The notes beneath the pieces were generated by a model, which was not told the origin of the DNA, did not search any database, and worked only from the letters and a program-made list of their open reading frames with translations. Shown here in pieces: positions 26,749-36,173 of a stretch of DNA of 64,000 bases (within the stretch, counting starts at the first letter, position 1; each line of letters begins with the position of its first letter). Both the position numbers and the translations under genes were made by a program. The DNA comes from Bythopirellula polymerisocia (GTDB lineage: Bacteria > Planctomycetota > Planctomycetia > Pirellulales > Lacipirellulaceae): assembly GCF_007860015.1 (NCBI RefSeq), contig NZ_SJPS01000003.1:62001-126000 (forward strand), given 5' to 3'.

Positions 26749-27165
26749 GAGAGGCTTCCCCGGGCGAATGTCTTCGACAGGTTTTGAATATGTCGAATCT
26801 GACAGATGTACATGCTCAGCAAGTGCTTAGATGCTTGGACACTACCTTCGGGAGGGTGCAATTGCTGCGCCACTCACGATCCCCCAGAGTTGTCCTTGAA
26901 GCTTTGAGGGGGTCAAACTTAGCCGTTGTTAACGGAGCATAGCTTTTTTCAAGCGATTCTACGAGAAAACAGGTATCCAGCTTTTTGGGCAAGAATGCTG
27001 TGAAAACACATCATATTGACGTTGAAAAACGTCACATCTGGAATTCAAGCTAGAGGTAAATATCCCATTTCTTGGCGTAGGTTTGTGTACCCTTCGACCT
27101 ATGCTTTCTCGGGAGATTTTGCCTACCCGGGCGATAAAACAACCGTTGGCATCAGTCAGCAGCGC
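26749..27165. promoter_or_regulatory. Divergent control region of the polysaccharide locus
   Basis: 417 bases separate the Wzz-like gene (minus) from the acetyltransferase gene (plus), so the promoters of both arms lie here. Inverted repeats visible are TGACGTT-GAAA-AACGTCA at 27017-27034 (7-bp stem), CCGTT-GTT-AACGG at 26923-26935 (5-bp stem), and CCCCC/GGGGG at 26881-26885 and 26908-26912. The first looks most like a regulator site. The acetyltransferase frame is open back to 27016, so part of this stretch could be coding if a start earlier than 27166 is used. I cannot place -35/-10 boxes with confidence. Confidence 0.4.
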
Positions 27166-28380
27166 ATGAGAATCATTCAACTACCATTACAGAATTCAAA
27201 GATGCACATCCGACGCGTGGAACAACTCGAAGACCTGCTGGTCTACCAGCAGCGATGGGATGAACTGGCTGGCGATTGTGTGTTCCGATCCTGGACCTGG
27301 CTCTTCACTTGGTGGAAACACTACGCAGCAGTAGGGGACTCTCGCCAACTGTCGGTATTGTTGGTGTTCGACGACTCATTGGAAAGTTGCAACTGCACGA
27401 GAAAAGCAAGCAGTTGCAGAAATATAGAGTCTCTCGGCTTTCGTCCTCCCCATACCTTGGTAGGAATCCTGCCGTGTTACTTGGAAGCGACGCGCTGGCA
27501 GGGAAATGTGCTGCGATTGTTGGGCGATGGCGAAGTGTGCAGCGAACACCTGGATTTACTTTGTGTGGAGTGTCATGCTGACCGTGTTGCGGAAGCAGTC
27601 GCTCGATATTTGAACGCACACGCTACTGCCTGGGATGCCTGGCATGTCGATACTATTCGAGAAGACAGCACTCAACTCTCTAAAATCTTCACCCATTTAA
27701 AACGATGTGGCGCTCATATCTGCCGTAAAAAGGGAGCGAATTGCTGGTCGATTCGGCTCCCTGCCACCTGGGAAGAATTTCTGGCGATGCAGTCAAAATC
27801 GCACCGCAAACAACTTCGCAGGCTGGAAAGTCGTGTGTTGGAGAGCGACCGAGCTCATTGGCAGTTGGTCGAGTCGCAAGCGGAATTCGTCGGCGCTTGG
27901 GAAGCGTTGATTGAATTACATCAACGCCGCAGAAAGTCATTGAATCAACCTGGTTGCTTTGCCTCGGAATTGTGGGGCAAATTCCACCGCGATGTCGCCC
28001 AGCAATTACTTGAGACAGGACACCTGAGATTGTCCGTGCTCAACCTTGATAAGCAACCAATTGCCGCTGAATATCACTTTGCAGGGAATAAAGCCTTGTT
28101 CGTTTATCAGGGGGGTCTCGATCCTGATCGATGCGATGAAGAACCAGGAAAACTATCGATGATCCGCTGCGTTCAACAAGCAATTGCCGAAGGGCAGCTA
28201 GAGTTCGATCTGTTGCGTGGTGACGAACCCTACAAGCCACACTGGCGAGCCGTTCAGTTCCCAACCATGGATATTCAAGTAGTCTCACCGCGTACTACAG
28301 CAAGGTTGCGGCATTTCTCGGCCAACAGCCTGAGGAATGTAGGCCGGATCACTAATCAATTTGCCAATTTATTGGGCTAA
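27166..28380 (+). CDS. CelD/BcsL/FemAB-like GNAT acetyltransferase
   Basis: A 404-residue cytosolic protein of the Acetyltransf_6 (CelD/BcsL) group, often found in cellulose and exopolysaccharide loci, where members are thought to acylate the polymer or its precursors. Visible elements are FRSWTWLFTWWKHYAAV near the N-terminus, LRLLGDGEVCSEHLDLL, EEFLAMQSKSHRKQLRRLE (a conserved basic helix), and the C-terminal PIAAEYHFAGNKALFVYQGG and EFDLLRGDEPYKPHWRA. The last G-D-E-x-Y-K is typical of the family. The frame is open back to 27016. I prefer the ATG at 27166, but 27202 is also possible, and none has a strong Shine-Dalgarno. It is the first gene of the plus-strand arm. Confidence 0.82.
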   Translation: MRIIQLPLQNSKMHIRRVEQLEDLLVYQQRWDELAGDCVFRSWTWLFTWWKHYAAVGDSRQLSVLLVFDDSLESCNCTRKASSCRNIESLGFRPPHTLVGILPCYLEATRWQGNVLRLLGDGEVCSEHLDLLCVECHADRVAEAVARYLNAHATAWDAWHVDTIREDSTQLSKIFTHLKRCGAHICRKKGANCWSIRLPATWEEFLAMQSKSHRKQLRRLESRVLESDRAHWQLVESQAEFVGAWEALIELHQRRRKSLNQPGCFASELWGKFHRDVAQQLLETGHLRLSVLNLDKQPIAAEYHFAGNKALFVYQGGLDPDRCDEEPGKLSMIRCVQQAIAEGQLEFDLLRGDEPYKPHWRAVQFPTMDIQVVSPRTTARLRHFSANSLRNVGRITNQFANLLG

Positions 28381-28398
28381 TCAGAATGGGAGTGAATC

Positions 28399-29250
28399 AT
28401 GCTAGATACTTGTAGAAGTCAAATGCTGGGCATCTATTACCTGGCAACCTTGCCCCAGAGAAAACACTCGGCCAACGAGCGTCAGACTAACGGTCAGGTA
28501 CCTATCATCTCGCTGATGTACCATCGAGTGGCCGATCAGAATCCAAACGCCTGGACTATTTCCTGGGATCGATTTCGGGCCCAAATGGATTGGCTCGCGG
28601 AACGTTTTGAGTTGGTCAGCCTTGACGAAGCACAACGTCGAATTGCAGCGGACGAAAACACTCGTCCCACGGCTTGCATCACTTTCGACGATGGTTACGC
28701 CGAAAACTGCGACAAGGCGATGCCCTGGTTGATCGAACGAGACATTCCAGTCACTTATTTCGTGACAAGCCAGAACATAATTACCGGGGATCCCTTTCCC
28801 CACGATGTAGAACTCGGTTGTCCCCTCACACCAAACACTCTCGATCAAATTCGTGAAATGGCTGAGCAGGGAATCGATATAGGAGCCCACAGCCGCACTC
28901 ATACCGATTTTGGCAAAATTGAGTCAGCAGAAGACTTGTACGATGAACTTGTGGGTGCCAAGCATGAATTGGAATCGCTTGTGGAAAAGCCGATTCGGTA
29001 CTTTGCATTCCCATTCGGCATGCCAGAAAACATGACTCCCGAGGCATTTGAGATCGCATTTCAAGCAGGATACTGGGGTGTCTGCTCGGCTTACGGTGGA
29101 TACAACCTGCCGGGGGACGATTCCTTTCACATTCAACGGATCAATAGCGATCCTCAGTGGACTCGCTTTCTGAACTGGCTGACGGTCGATCCGCGCAAGC
29201 TTAGCCGCGATCGTCCTTTCTGGCCGGGAAACTATCGGGATCGATTTTAG
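28399..29250 (+). CDS. Polysaccharide deacetylase (NodB-like, CE4)
   Basis: A 283-residue protein that removes N- or O-acetyl groups from glycans. ISLMYHRVADQNP opens the domain. TACITFDDGYAENCDKAMPW holds the catalytic Asp pair (D-D of motif 1). GAHSRTHTDFGKI holds the metal-binding H-x3-H of motif 2, and YFAFPFGMPENMTPEA is motif 3. No clear signal peptide is seen, so it may act in the cytosol or at the membrane. The start has GGGAG seven bases upstream. It lies 18 bases after the acetyltransferase gene, so an acylating and a deacetylating enzyme are adjacent in the same operon. Confidence 0.92.
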   Translation: MLDTCRSQMLGIYYLATLPQRKHSANERQTNGQVPIISLMYHRVADQNPNAWTISWDRFRAQMDWLAERFELVSLDEAQRRIAADENTRPTACITFDDGYAENCDKAMPWLIERDIPVTYFVTSQNIITGDPFPHDVELGCPLTPNTLDQIREMAEQGIDIGAHSRTHTDFGKIESAEDLYDELVGAKHELESLVEKPIRYFAFPFGMPENMTPEAFEIAFQAGYWGVCSAYGGYNLPGDDSFHIQRINSDPQWTRFLNWLTVDPRKLSRDRPFWPGNYRDRF

Positions 29251-29340
29251 TGAACACGGTTCATTTGTACCTAGTATTCGGGGACCCCTCCCATTAGTTC
29301 CGCAACTTCATCAACGACGATAGCAGAACAACATGCTCGA

Positions 29341-30840
29341 TTGCGCTGCGACACTTTGAGCGCAAGCGTGATCATCTTGTTGCTGGCCACCATTGTTCAA
29401 CGGAGTGTTGGCTTAGGCCGCGGGGTGCTGTTCTGTCGTTGGCTCACACCTGAAACCTTGGGACAGTGGGAGATGGCCTATAGCTTCCTCTTGCTGTTTG
29501 CTCCCTTGGCCGTCCTTGGAATTCCCGGTTCCTATGGGCGATATTTGGAACACTATCGTCAGCGTGGCCTCTTAAGCACTTTTCTACGTCGCACGTCAAT
29601 TTGGACATTCGTGTGCAGTTCGATAGCTATTGGCTTGCTCATATTCCTGGCACCCCAGTTCGCCAATCTTGTATTTGGATCGACTGACAGTGTCACGACG
29701 ATATATGCCATCGCTGCCTGTTTAGCCGCTGTCATCCTACACCATACGCTCACCTCGCTGCTAACTGCACTAAGGCTGTTTCGTGTTGTGTCAGTCATGA
29801 ACTTTGCCCAAAGCTTGCTTTTTGCGATCCTGACTCTCACTTTTTTGGTCTGGTATCCTAACGTGCTTAGCATTGTCGGGGGATATGGACTGGCTTGCCT
29901 GGCAGCATCGGTTGGGGCAATGGTCTATATCTGGCCAGGTTGCCGCAGTTCGTCGGAACCTATTGAAAACCTGCCACATGCAGATTTCTGGGGGCGCCTG
30001 CTGCGATTTGCATTTTTCGTCTGGGTGACGAACCTCCTCTCGCATCTGTTTGCTGTCGTCGACCGTACGATGATTTTGCATTTCGGCGGCATGTCTGCTG
30101 AGGTCGCACTTGAGCAGGTAGGGCATTACCATAGCAGTCGGATCATTCCGCTCTTAGTGGTTTCTTTCGCAGATCTGCTGAGTGGGCTCATCATGCCCCA
30201 CTTGAGCCACGATTGGGAGTTGGGAAATCACCAAGCAGTTGCTAAGAAAATTAATCTGGCCGTCAAACTTACAGGCTTGGGAATGCAAGCGGTGGGGATC
30301 TGTGTGCTTCTGTTTGCTCCCTTTATGTTCGGAACTATTCTCGAAGGCCGCTACAGCGATGGATTAGCCGTCTTACCATGGACCTTGGCCGGCTGCGTCA
30401 TCTCGGGAATCTATGTGATTGCCCAATGCTATCTCTGGTGCGCTGAGCATCCCCGTTTAGCAGCGGTGCCGTTGGCTATCGGCCTGGGAGTGAATGTCAT
30501 ACTAAATTTGGCACTTGTGCCCATCTGGGGGCTCTATGGTGCCGTAATTGCAACAACTCTGTCCACAATACTCTGTTTGGCAACCCTACACGTCCTCAAT
30601 GGACGCTATGGAATGGCGGTCGATAGAGGGACGTGGCTTATCTCCATGCTACCTATCTCACTAGGTTTCGGCGTAATTGCTTCCACAGGATGCATTTGCA
30701 TTGTGCTTCTATTAGCCCTAACAAGTGACTGGGTGTTTCTCGAGGAGGAACGTCAACGCCTACATCTTCTGATCACGGCTGGTAAGGATAAACTGAAATC
30801 CATTGCACCCAATCTAGCGCCCATCAATCTCGGTTCTTAA
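29341..30840 (+). CDS. Wzx-type polysaccharide flippase (MOP superfamily)
   Basis: A 499-residue integral membrane protein with about 12-14 hydrophobic segments, starting with VIILLLATIVQRSVGLGRGV and LTPETLGQWEMAYSFLLLF, typical of oligosaccharide flippases of the MOP/MurJ/RfbX superfamily. It would move lipid-linked repeat units across the inner membrane for polymerisation by the Wzy-like protein at 23711. The start is uncertain. I list a TTG at 29341 because no ATG or GTG precedes the first helix after the stop at 29272; a GTG at 29368 is an alternative. No good Shine-Dalgarno is seen. It follows the deacetylase by 90 bases. Confidence 0.85.
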   Translation: MRCDTLSASVIILLLATIVQRSVGLGRGVLFCRWLTPETLGQWEMAYSFLLLFAPLAVLGIPGSYGRYLEHYRQRGLLSTFLRRTSIWTFVCSSIAIGLLIFLAPQFANLVFGSTDSVTTIYAIAACLAAVILHHTLTSLLTALRLFRVVSVMNFAQSLLFAILTLTFLVWYPNVLSIVGGYGLACLAASVGAMVYIWPGCRSSSEPIENLPHADFWGRLLRFAFFVWVTNLLSHLFAVVDRTMILHFGGMSAEVALEQVGHYHSSRIIPLLVVSFADLLSGLIMPHLSHDWELGNHQAVAKKINLAVKLTGLGMQAVGICVLLFAPFMFGTILEGRYSDGLAVLPWTLAGCVISGIYVIAQCYLWCAEHPRLAAVPLAIGLGVNVILNLALVPIWGLYGAVIATTLSTILCLATLHVLNGRYGMAVDRGTWLISMLPISLGFGVIASTGCICIVLLLALTSDWVFLEEERQRLHLLITAGKDKLKSIAPNLAPINLGS

Positions 30841-30862
30841 GCGATATTCTCGTTGGTGAGTA

Positions 30863-32053
30863 ATGAAATCCTTGCAGAAACACGAAACGCCCCTTAGAGT
30901 CCTATTTCTCGTGACCAGCATGCCAATCGGCGGGGCCGAGACGCTGTTGATGAACTTGGTTCGCCGATTAGACCGCAAACAGATTCATCCTGAGGTCGCG
31001 TGTTTGAAAGATCGAGGTCCGCTCGGCGACGAGCTTGTCAAAGAGATCCCCGTTCACAGCAATCTACTTGCCATCAAGTTCGACCTGCGCGTGCTCTATC
31101 GACTATGGAAACTGATGCGAACTAGACGAATCGATGCCGTCGTAACGGTCGGTGCCGGGGATAAAATGTTCTGGGGACGACTGGCTGCTCGGATGGCGGG
31201 AGTACGAGTGGTAATCTCTGCGCTGCACAGCACGGGTTGGCCTGATTCCGTGGGCAGGCTAAATCGGTTGCTCACTCCACTGACGGACGCCTTTGTAGGA
31301 GTCGCTCAATCGCACTCTGAGCATCTTGTAGAGAAAGAGGGTTTTCCGGCAACCAAGGTGCATACTATTTTCAATGGTGTCGATACGAAACGATTTTGCC
31401 CCGGCGACCGGGATAAAGTTCGTCGGGAACTGGGTCTCCCCCTCGATTCGAAAGTGGTAGCGATACTTGCGGCGCTTCGACCTGAGAAGAACCATGCACT
31501 ATTTCTTGAGGGGGCAGCGGAGATACTTCGAAGTGAATCACGGGCGCAGTTTCTCATAATCGGAGACGGGCCTCTGCGCGAGCATCTCGAACTTAAAGCT
31601 CAGCAACTTGGATTGCAAAATGTTACGCATTTCCTTGGCTCTCGCTCAGACGTCGAAGGAGTATTGCAGTGCGTCGACGCGGTGGCACTAACCTCCCACA
31701 ACGAGGCAAGCCCTGTATCGATTCTCGAAGCCCTCAGTTGCTCGGTCCCCGTGGTGGCTGCCAATGTAGGTTCGGTGGGAGAAACCGTTATTGATGGAAT
31801 CACGGGAAAGCTCTTCGCCGCCGGGGACTCATCCGGTTTTGTTGCATGCACGTTAGATCTTCTCGATGACGAGGAATTGCGAACAAAGCTGGGTGCAAAA
31901 GGACGAGAAAGAACTATCAAGCACTGGTCCCTTGAATCCATGGTCCACGGATATGAATCACTAATTTGCTCCCTGGCACAACCTAGTGCGAAACTCATAG
32001 TGGCAAGGGACCAAGTTTCAGTTCTCTCAAGCCAGTCCCATACAGCCCATTAG
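30863..32053 (+). CDS. GT4-family glycosyltransferase
   Basis: A 396-residue GT-B fold retaining glycosyltransferase of family 4. The N-terminal domain begins LRVLFLVTSMPIGGAETLLM with the G-G-A-E motif for acceptor/phosphate binding. The C-terminal donor domain has FNGVDTKRFCPGDR, ILAALRPEKNHALFLEGAAE (R-x-x-x-K-N) and the E-x7-E motif in HNEASPVSILEALSCSVPVV, followed by ANVGSVGETVIDGITGKL. It uses a nucleotide sugar on the cytoplasmic side to extend the lipid-linked unit. It lies 22 bases after the flippase gene. The sugar is not predictable. Confidence 0.94.
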   Translation: MKSLQKHETPLRVLFLVTSMPIGGAETLLMNLVRRLDRKQIHPEVACLKDRGPLGDELVKEIPVHSNLLAIKFDLRVLYRLWKLMRTRRIDAVVTVGAGDKMFWGRLAARMAGVRVVISALHSTGWPDSVGRLNRLLTPLTDAFVGVAQSHSEHLVEKEGFPATKVHTIFNGVDTKRFCPGDRDKVRRELGLPLDSKVVAILAALRPEKNHALFLEGAAEILRSESRAQFLIIGDGPLREHLELKAQQLGLQNVTHFLGSRSDVEGVLQCVDAVALTSHNEASPVSILEALSCSVPVVAANVGSVGETVIDGITGKLFAAGDSSGFVACTLDLLDDEELRTKLGAKGRERTIKHWSLESMVHGYESLICSLAQPSAKLIVARDQVSVLSSQSHTAH

Positions 32054-32134
32054 GATGAAACCCAGGGCAACCTAGGCTACCGTGCTCTAGCCTGGCTAGT
32101 TAGGATAGAGTGTTTAGGCAGCACATATCTACCT

Positions 32135-32737
32135 ATGATTACAGAAACGCTCTTAACTTGGACCGCTCGTATTATAAGCGGCGTGAGCGTGCGCTGGGTC
32201 GATTCACAGCCGGATACTTGTCAGCGCGTCTATTTTGCCAACCACACGAGCCATTTAGATGTAGTTCTGGTCTGGTCGGCGCTGCCCGCTGATGTTCGGC
32301 ACCTGACGCGCCCAATTGCGGCGAAGGACTATTGGGAAGGTGGCTCGATTCGCCGCCATCTCGCCAAGGTGTTCAACGCGATGTTGATCGACCGCAAAGA
32401 AATCAAGGTGCATCAGAGTCCGATCGATATGATGTTGCGGGAAATCGGCAAGACCCATTCACTGATTTTGTTTCCGGAGGGGGGCCGCTCTCCTGGAGAA
32501 GAAGTTGGTGAGTTTAAGAGCGGGCTATACTACCTCGGCAAGAAACGACCAGATTTGGAACTGATCCCCGTGTATATCAACAACATGAACCGAATCCTAC
32601 CTCGAGGGGAATTCATGCCCGTGCCATTATTGTCTTCCTTGACCTTCGGACCACCGATCTGGCTAGAAGCAGGAGAACCAAAAATGGATTTCCTGGCACG
32701 CGCGCGTGAGGCTGTACTTAGCCTGAAGGATAACTAA
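32135..32737 (+). CDS. PlsC-like 1-acylglycerol-3-phosphate acyltransferase family protein
   Basis: A short (200-residue) acyltransferase of the PlsC superfamily, usually transferring an acyl chain to lysophosphatidic acid or another lipid acceptor. The catalytic H-x4-D is NHTSHLD at residues 36-42. The acceptor-binding block FPEGGRSPGEEVGEFKSG lies near 117-134. The expected N-terminal transmembrane helix is missing or very short, and the protein is about 40 residues shorter than E. coli PlsC. It lies only 2 bases before the CdsA-like gene, so the two are co-translated. Linkage to the polysaccharide genes suggests a specialised lipid carrier or anchor rather than housekeeping phospholipid synthesis, but this is inference. 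Confidence 0.86.
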   Translation: MITETLLTWTARIISGVSVRWVDSQPDTCQRVYFANHTSHLDVVLVWSALPADVRHLTRPIAAKDYWEGGSIRRHLAKVFNAMLIDRKEIKVHQSPIDMMLREIGKTHSLILFPEGGRSPGEEVGEFKSGLYYLGKKRPDLELIPVYINNMNRILPRGEFMPVPLLSSLTFGPPIWLEAGEPKMDFLARAREAVLSLKDN

Positions 32738-32739
32738 GC

Positions 32740-33690
32740 ATGAGAGACTGGGCACTACTAGGCACGGTGTTGGCGCTCTTGTCGCTTGCGACTTTTGGAG
32801 GGCAATGGCTTAAGCGTCAAACGACCTTGGGGCTGGATGCAAAGGCCGTCGATTCATTCAATAGTCGTATTCAAGCCTGGTGGTTTTTTTCTATCGTGTT
32901 GGGGATCTCTTTTTTCCATCCCATTCTGACAGTGGTTCTCTTCGGAATGCTCTCCTTCTGGGCCTTGCGAGAGTATATCACTCTGACCCCAACGACCATG
33001 GGAGACCATCGGGCACTCTTCTGGGTGTTTTTCTTTTTCACTCCCACTCAGTTCGTACTGGTTGGGTTTAATATGTACTCGCTCTACAGTGTGCTGATAC
33101 CCGTCTACGCATTTCTCTTTATCGCTGCCCGGGCTGCAATCTCGGGGGACTACCGCCGATTTCTAGAACGCATTGCCAAGATTCAATTCGGGTTATTTGT
33201 CTGTGTTTATTGCCTTAGTTTTGTCCCAGCTCTTCTATTCCTTGAATGCCAGAGTACCGAGGGAGATGAATCCGCCAGCGCGCGATTGTTATTTTTCTTT
33301 ATCACGATGGTCCTCTTTTCCGAACTAGCTCAGTTTCTCTGTAGTCGACTCTTGGGCAAGCATCTTATTGCTGAGGCAATCGACGAGACACGCACTTGGG
33401 AAGGTTTGCTGGGAGGAGCGGCCGCAACAGCGATCTTGGGTTCGGTACTGTTCTGGGCTACTCCTTTCAGGCACCTCTGGCAGGTGGCCACCATGTCGAT
33501 TCTCATCGCCTGCATGTCCTCGGCAGGGGCGCTGACAATGGCTGCTATCCGACGCGACCGAGGGGAAGTCCGATCAGGAACCTTAATCGAGGGACATGGT
33601 GGAGTGCTGAGCCGAATCGATGCTGTGTGTTTCGCTGCACCCGTGTTTTACCACGTGACGCTGGTGTTCTTCGGCAGAGCAGGGGGCTAG
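32740..33690 (+). CDS. CdsA-like phosphatidate cytidylyltransferase with altered signature
   Basis: A 316-residue membrane protein with about 8 hydrophobic segments and the C-terminal layout of CDP-diacylglycerol synthase. TRTWEGLLGG matches the family's K-T-W-E-G-x-x-G-G. The CdsA signature, normally K-R-x4-K-D-x-G..P-G-H-G-G-x-x-D-R-x-D, here reads RRDRGEVRSGTLIEGHGG then VLSRID. The K-D pair is V-R, Pro is Glu, and the Asp of D-R is Ser. It may therefore be an altered or inactive paralogue rather than the housekeeping enzyme. It lies directly behind the PlsC-like gene and closes the plus-strand polysaccharide arm. Confidence 0.8.
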   Translation: MRDWALLGTVLALLSLATFGGQWLKRQTTLGLDAKAVDSFNSRIQAWWFFSIVLGISFFHPILTVVLFGMLSFWALREYITLTPTTMGDHRALFWVFFFFTPTQFVLVGFNMYSLYSVLIPVYAFLFIAARAAISGDYRRFLERIAKIQFGLFVCVYCLSFVPALLFLECQSTEGDESASARLLFFFITMVLFSELAQFLCSRLLGKHLIAEAIDETRTWEGLLGGAAATAILGSVLFWATPFRHLWQVATMSILIACMSSAGALTMAAIRRDRGEVRSGTLIEGHGGVLSRIDAVCFAAPVFYHVTLVFFGRAGG

Positions 33691-33737
33691 GAGGAGTGCC
33701 GAAACGCGGCACGTGGCTTATCTTGGTCGAACCTCAA

Positions 33738-34778
33738 TCAGGGCAGAGTGACCAATTCCTCACCGGAGAAGGTAGAGAGCGATTCTAGCACGTTTTTATC
33801 AGTCGAATCGCTAAGGAATTGAACCGAGCCATCAGTCATCATCAAATTGGCACCGTTGTTGTGTAGGCTTCCCGCACTGGAATAGCTGGCTAATTGTGAG
33901 CGGCGGGGGTCGAATATTACTCCCGGCCATTGATAAACATTGATGCCATTTCCCCCAACATCGATCCCCATCATGACCCAGCCTCGGTAACCCCAGGCAT
34001 TTCCCAGCCCGTTATACACGTCCCGCAACGTTTCTGAGACGGCAATTGTGTGTGAGAGTCCGTCCGTCACATCCTTAGCACGATAGGCTGTGTTCTCTCC
34101 AAACAACCTGCGGTCTTCATCGGGTTGCCGCAACCACGGCTTGCATTGGTAGTTGCTATAGGCTGAAAAGTCATAATTGGTTTTACCCAACCCACCCGGA
34201 AATCGCGGCTCGCCAATATCTGAAGGACAAGAAAATGCAGTCAGTTCTTGTGAGACTACATTGGCATTGCCACTGACGATTGCATCACCAATCAGTTTTC
34301 CCCGAGCCTTCGTCGGAGCACAACACCCCTCATTGCCAACGATGTTGTTGACCGCCGGGTGAAGTTGATCGAATTGGTCATAAACTTCCTGCTGTTCAAG
34401 GTAGGGGAGTAAAAACAGCAAGCCATTCCAGTTACGAATTTCGAACGAACCATCTTTCTCTGGATACTGACACCATCCATAGTCTCTTCCAGCGAAAGGA
34501 AATTGCCCACGGGCCGCATGATAATTTTGCACCGCCAGTCCAATTTGTTTCATGTGGTTAATGCACTGGGTCCGCCGCGCGGCCTCCCGGGCAGCTTGGA
34601 CCGCAGGAAGTAGTAGCGCGATCAGCACCCCGATGATAGCTATAACCACCAAGAGTTCCACCAAGGTGAAACCGGTTTGGGAGCGTTTTGCCTGATTATG
34701 TGCTCGATGAATCACGGAAAGATTTTCTCTCGGAAGACGAATCCAGGTACGCCTTAAGAATAGCTTGCCGCAATGCAC
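33738..34778 (-). CDS. DUF1559 prepilin-like protein (H-x9-DG)
   Basis: A 346-residue member of the very large planctomycete DUF1559 family. A type-IV-pilin-like N-terminus, [20 protein letters not shown], begins near residue 36 and would be cleaved after Gly by a prepilin peptidase. The globular part ends in the H-x9-DG motif ([12 protein letters not shown]) near residue 315. The function of the family is unknown; pseudopilin or surface roles are usually assumed. The only start before the motif is a GTG at 34776-34778, giving a 35-residue basic leader that is long for the family, so the true start may be a nearby non-ATG codon. It is convergent with the CdsA-like gene. Confidence 0.9.
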   Translation of the reverse strand: MHCGKLFLRRTWIRLPRENLSVIHRAHNQAKRSQTGFTLVELLVVIAIIGVLIALLLPAVQAAREAARRTQCINHMKQIGLAVQNYHAARGQFPFAGRDYGWCQYPEKDGSFEIRNWNGLLFLLPYLEQQEVYDQFDQLHPAVNNIVGNEGCCAPTKARGKLIGDAIVSGNANVVSQELTAFSCPSDIGEPRFPGGLGKTNYDFSAYSNYQCKPWLRQPDEDRRLFGENTAYRAKDVTDGLSHTIAVSETLRDVYNGLGNAWGYRGWVMMGIDVGGNGINVYQWPGVIFDPRRSQLASYSSAGSLHNNGANLMMTDGSVQFLSDSTDKNVLESLSTFSGEELVTLP

Positions 34779-34815
34779 CTGTCGAATTTCGCCCTGGGAG
34801 GGCAGATTGCTGAAT

Positions 34816-36063
34816 TCAGGGAGCTACAGAGGGAGCTGTTGGTTCCCGAAAGGCACAGCAGATTAACCCCGAGGCAGCCAGGACAGCGGCCGTCAGTGCA
34901 AAAGTGGTTTCGATCCCAAAATGGGTTACGCCGAATTCAGCTAAGCGGGGTCCGATAGTAGCAACCACCCAAGCACCACCCATCATCAGGCTAGAGGCAA
35001 GATTCGCTCGATGAGGTAACAGGTGCTGAGCCAAGGCGACCGAGACAGGGATCATCGATGCAAATCCTATACCAGCAAACACAGCTATGAGATAGCTGAT
35101 CTGAATTCCCAAAAGTGGAAACAATGCTACGAGTGGAGCAAAAAAAAGAGGTACCCAAATTAGCGGCCCTTTTTCTTTACCCGGAGACACAAGTGCACCA
35201 CCGAACAAACCACCCAATCCCATGCCAAAGATCATGCATGAGTTGAGATTGCCCACGATGGGAGCGGAGTACTTGGCTACTGCTTCTGCGCTCCACTGTG
35301 CGTGCTCCGCAGAAACTACTTGCTCCGTCCAGCGTACGAATAAGTAGAGGAGCGCGGTATTGATACAATACCGCATCGACGACGCGGCGTAGAGCACGAT
35401 CACGTTCGTCCAGTTACCTCTCAAGAAGCTCAAATCGCTGGTATGCCAAGTGTGCTGCTTGATGGGAGTAATATCCTTTAACTTGCGATGCACAACTAAT
35501 GCAAACAGCAGGATTGGTGCAACAATGTAGGGAAGACTATCGAATCCACCGTTGTCGGATAACCACCTTGGCCAAACGAAAGACCCGGCAACGCCCCCGA
35601 TCATACCGGCTACAAAGAAAACCCCAGTAGCAGAATTGCGGCGATCATAATGGAGTTGGGCAGCCGTCGTCGCGGCAATCGGATGAAACATTCCTACGCC
35701 AACCATTCCTACGACATAGATCGTAGAAAGAGTAACCGAGTTTGTAGTCAGCCCAATCATCCCGAAACCGATACCAGCCACTACAATCCCAATAACGATC
35801 AGAATCCTAGTCCTCAAGCGGTCACTGATCAGCGCGCAAATGGGTTGGGACAAGCCTGCTGCGAATGGACCCAGTCCCAATAACCAAGCAGCCTGTTCAT
35901 GACTCAGACCACAGCGAACTTCGATCAAACCAAGGCTCGACGGAACCAACGTCGCTAGGAAATCGATTACAAAATGAGCGGTTGCAATAACAAGAAAGGC
36001 CGTGCCAATCCTCGCCAGCAAGCTTGGTCGTGATTCGATCTCTAAAACAGCTCCCTGGCTCAT
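34816..36063 (-). CDS. MFS transporter, fosmidomycin-resistance-like
   Basis: A 415-residue inner-membrane protein with 12 predicted helices. It opens with [21 protein letters not shown], and the loop between TM2 and TM3 reads [19 protein letters not shown], an MFS motif-A-like G-x3-D-R segment. [20 protein letters not shown] matches the F-H-P element conserved in Fsr-type exporters. It probably exports a small hydrophilic or drug-like compound by proton antiport. The substrate is not predictable and no regulator is adjacent. A dispersed hairpin repeat lies just upstream of the start. Confidence 0.85.
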   Translation of the reverse strand: MSQGAVLEIESRPSLLARIGTAFLVIATAHFVIDFLATLVPSSLGLIEVRCGLSHEQAAWLLGLGPFAAGLSQPICALISDRLRTRILIVIGIVVAGIGFGMIGLTTNSVTLSTIYVVGMVGVGMFHPIAATTAAQLHYDRRNSATGVFFVAGMIGGVAGSFVWPRWLSDNGGFDSLPYIVAPILLFALVVHRKLKDITPIKQHTWHTSDLSFLRGNWTNVIVLYAASSMRYCINTALLYLFVRWTEQVVSAEHAQWSAEAVAKYSAPIVGNLNSCMIFGMGLGGLFGGALVSPGKEKGPLIWVPLFFAPLVALFPLLGIQISYLIAVFAGIGFASMIPVSVALAQHLLPHRANLASSLMMGGAWVVATIGPRLAEFGVTHFGIETTFALTAAVLAASGLICCAFREPTAPSVAP

Positions 36064-36107
36064 AGTGTTGCCGATGTCTCCACAGCATTTGTTTTCGATA
36101 TTTCACC

Positions 36108-36134
36108 GCAGGCTGGAAGCCTACGCCACGGTAG
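36108..36134. repeat. Dispersed hairpin repeat, copy A
   Basis: GCAGGCTGGAAGCCTACGCC then ACGGTAG, holding the small perfect hairpin AGGCT-GGA-AGCCT at 36110-36122. A second hairpin, GACCA-CCGA-TGGTC, follows about 12 bases after the end of this entry. A 22-base part is shared in inverse orientation with copy B at 59922-59943, with one mismatch. It lies between the MFS start and the lactonase stop, both minus-strand genes. Confidence 0.7.
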
Positions 36135-36173
36135 ACCACCGATGGTCACTTAAGGTTCGGTATTTCAAAACAC

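Noticed and set aside
33738..34778. Reading the DUF1559 protein as a type IV pilus component
   Set aside because: The pilin-like N-terminus is shared by the very large planctomycete DUF1559 family, and no pilus assembly gene is nearby.
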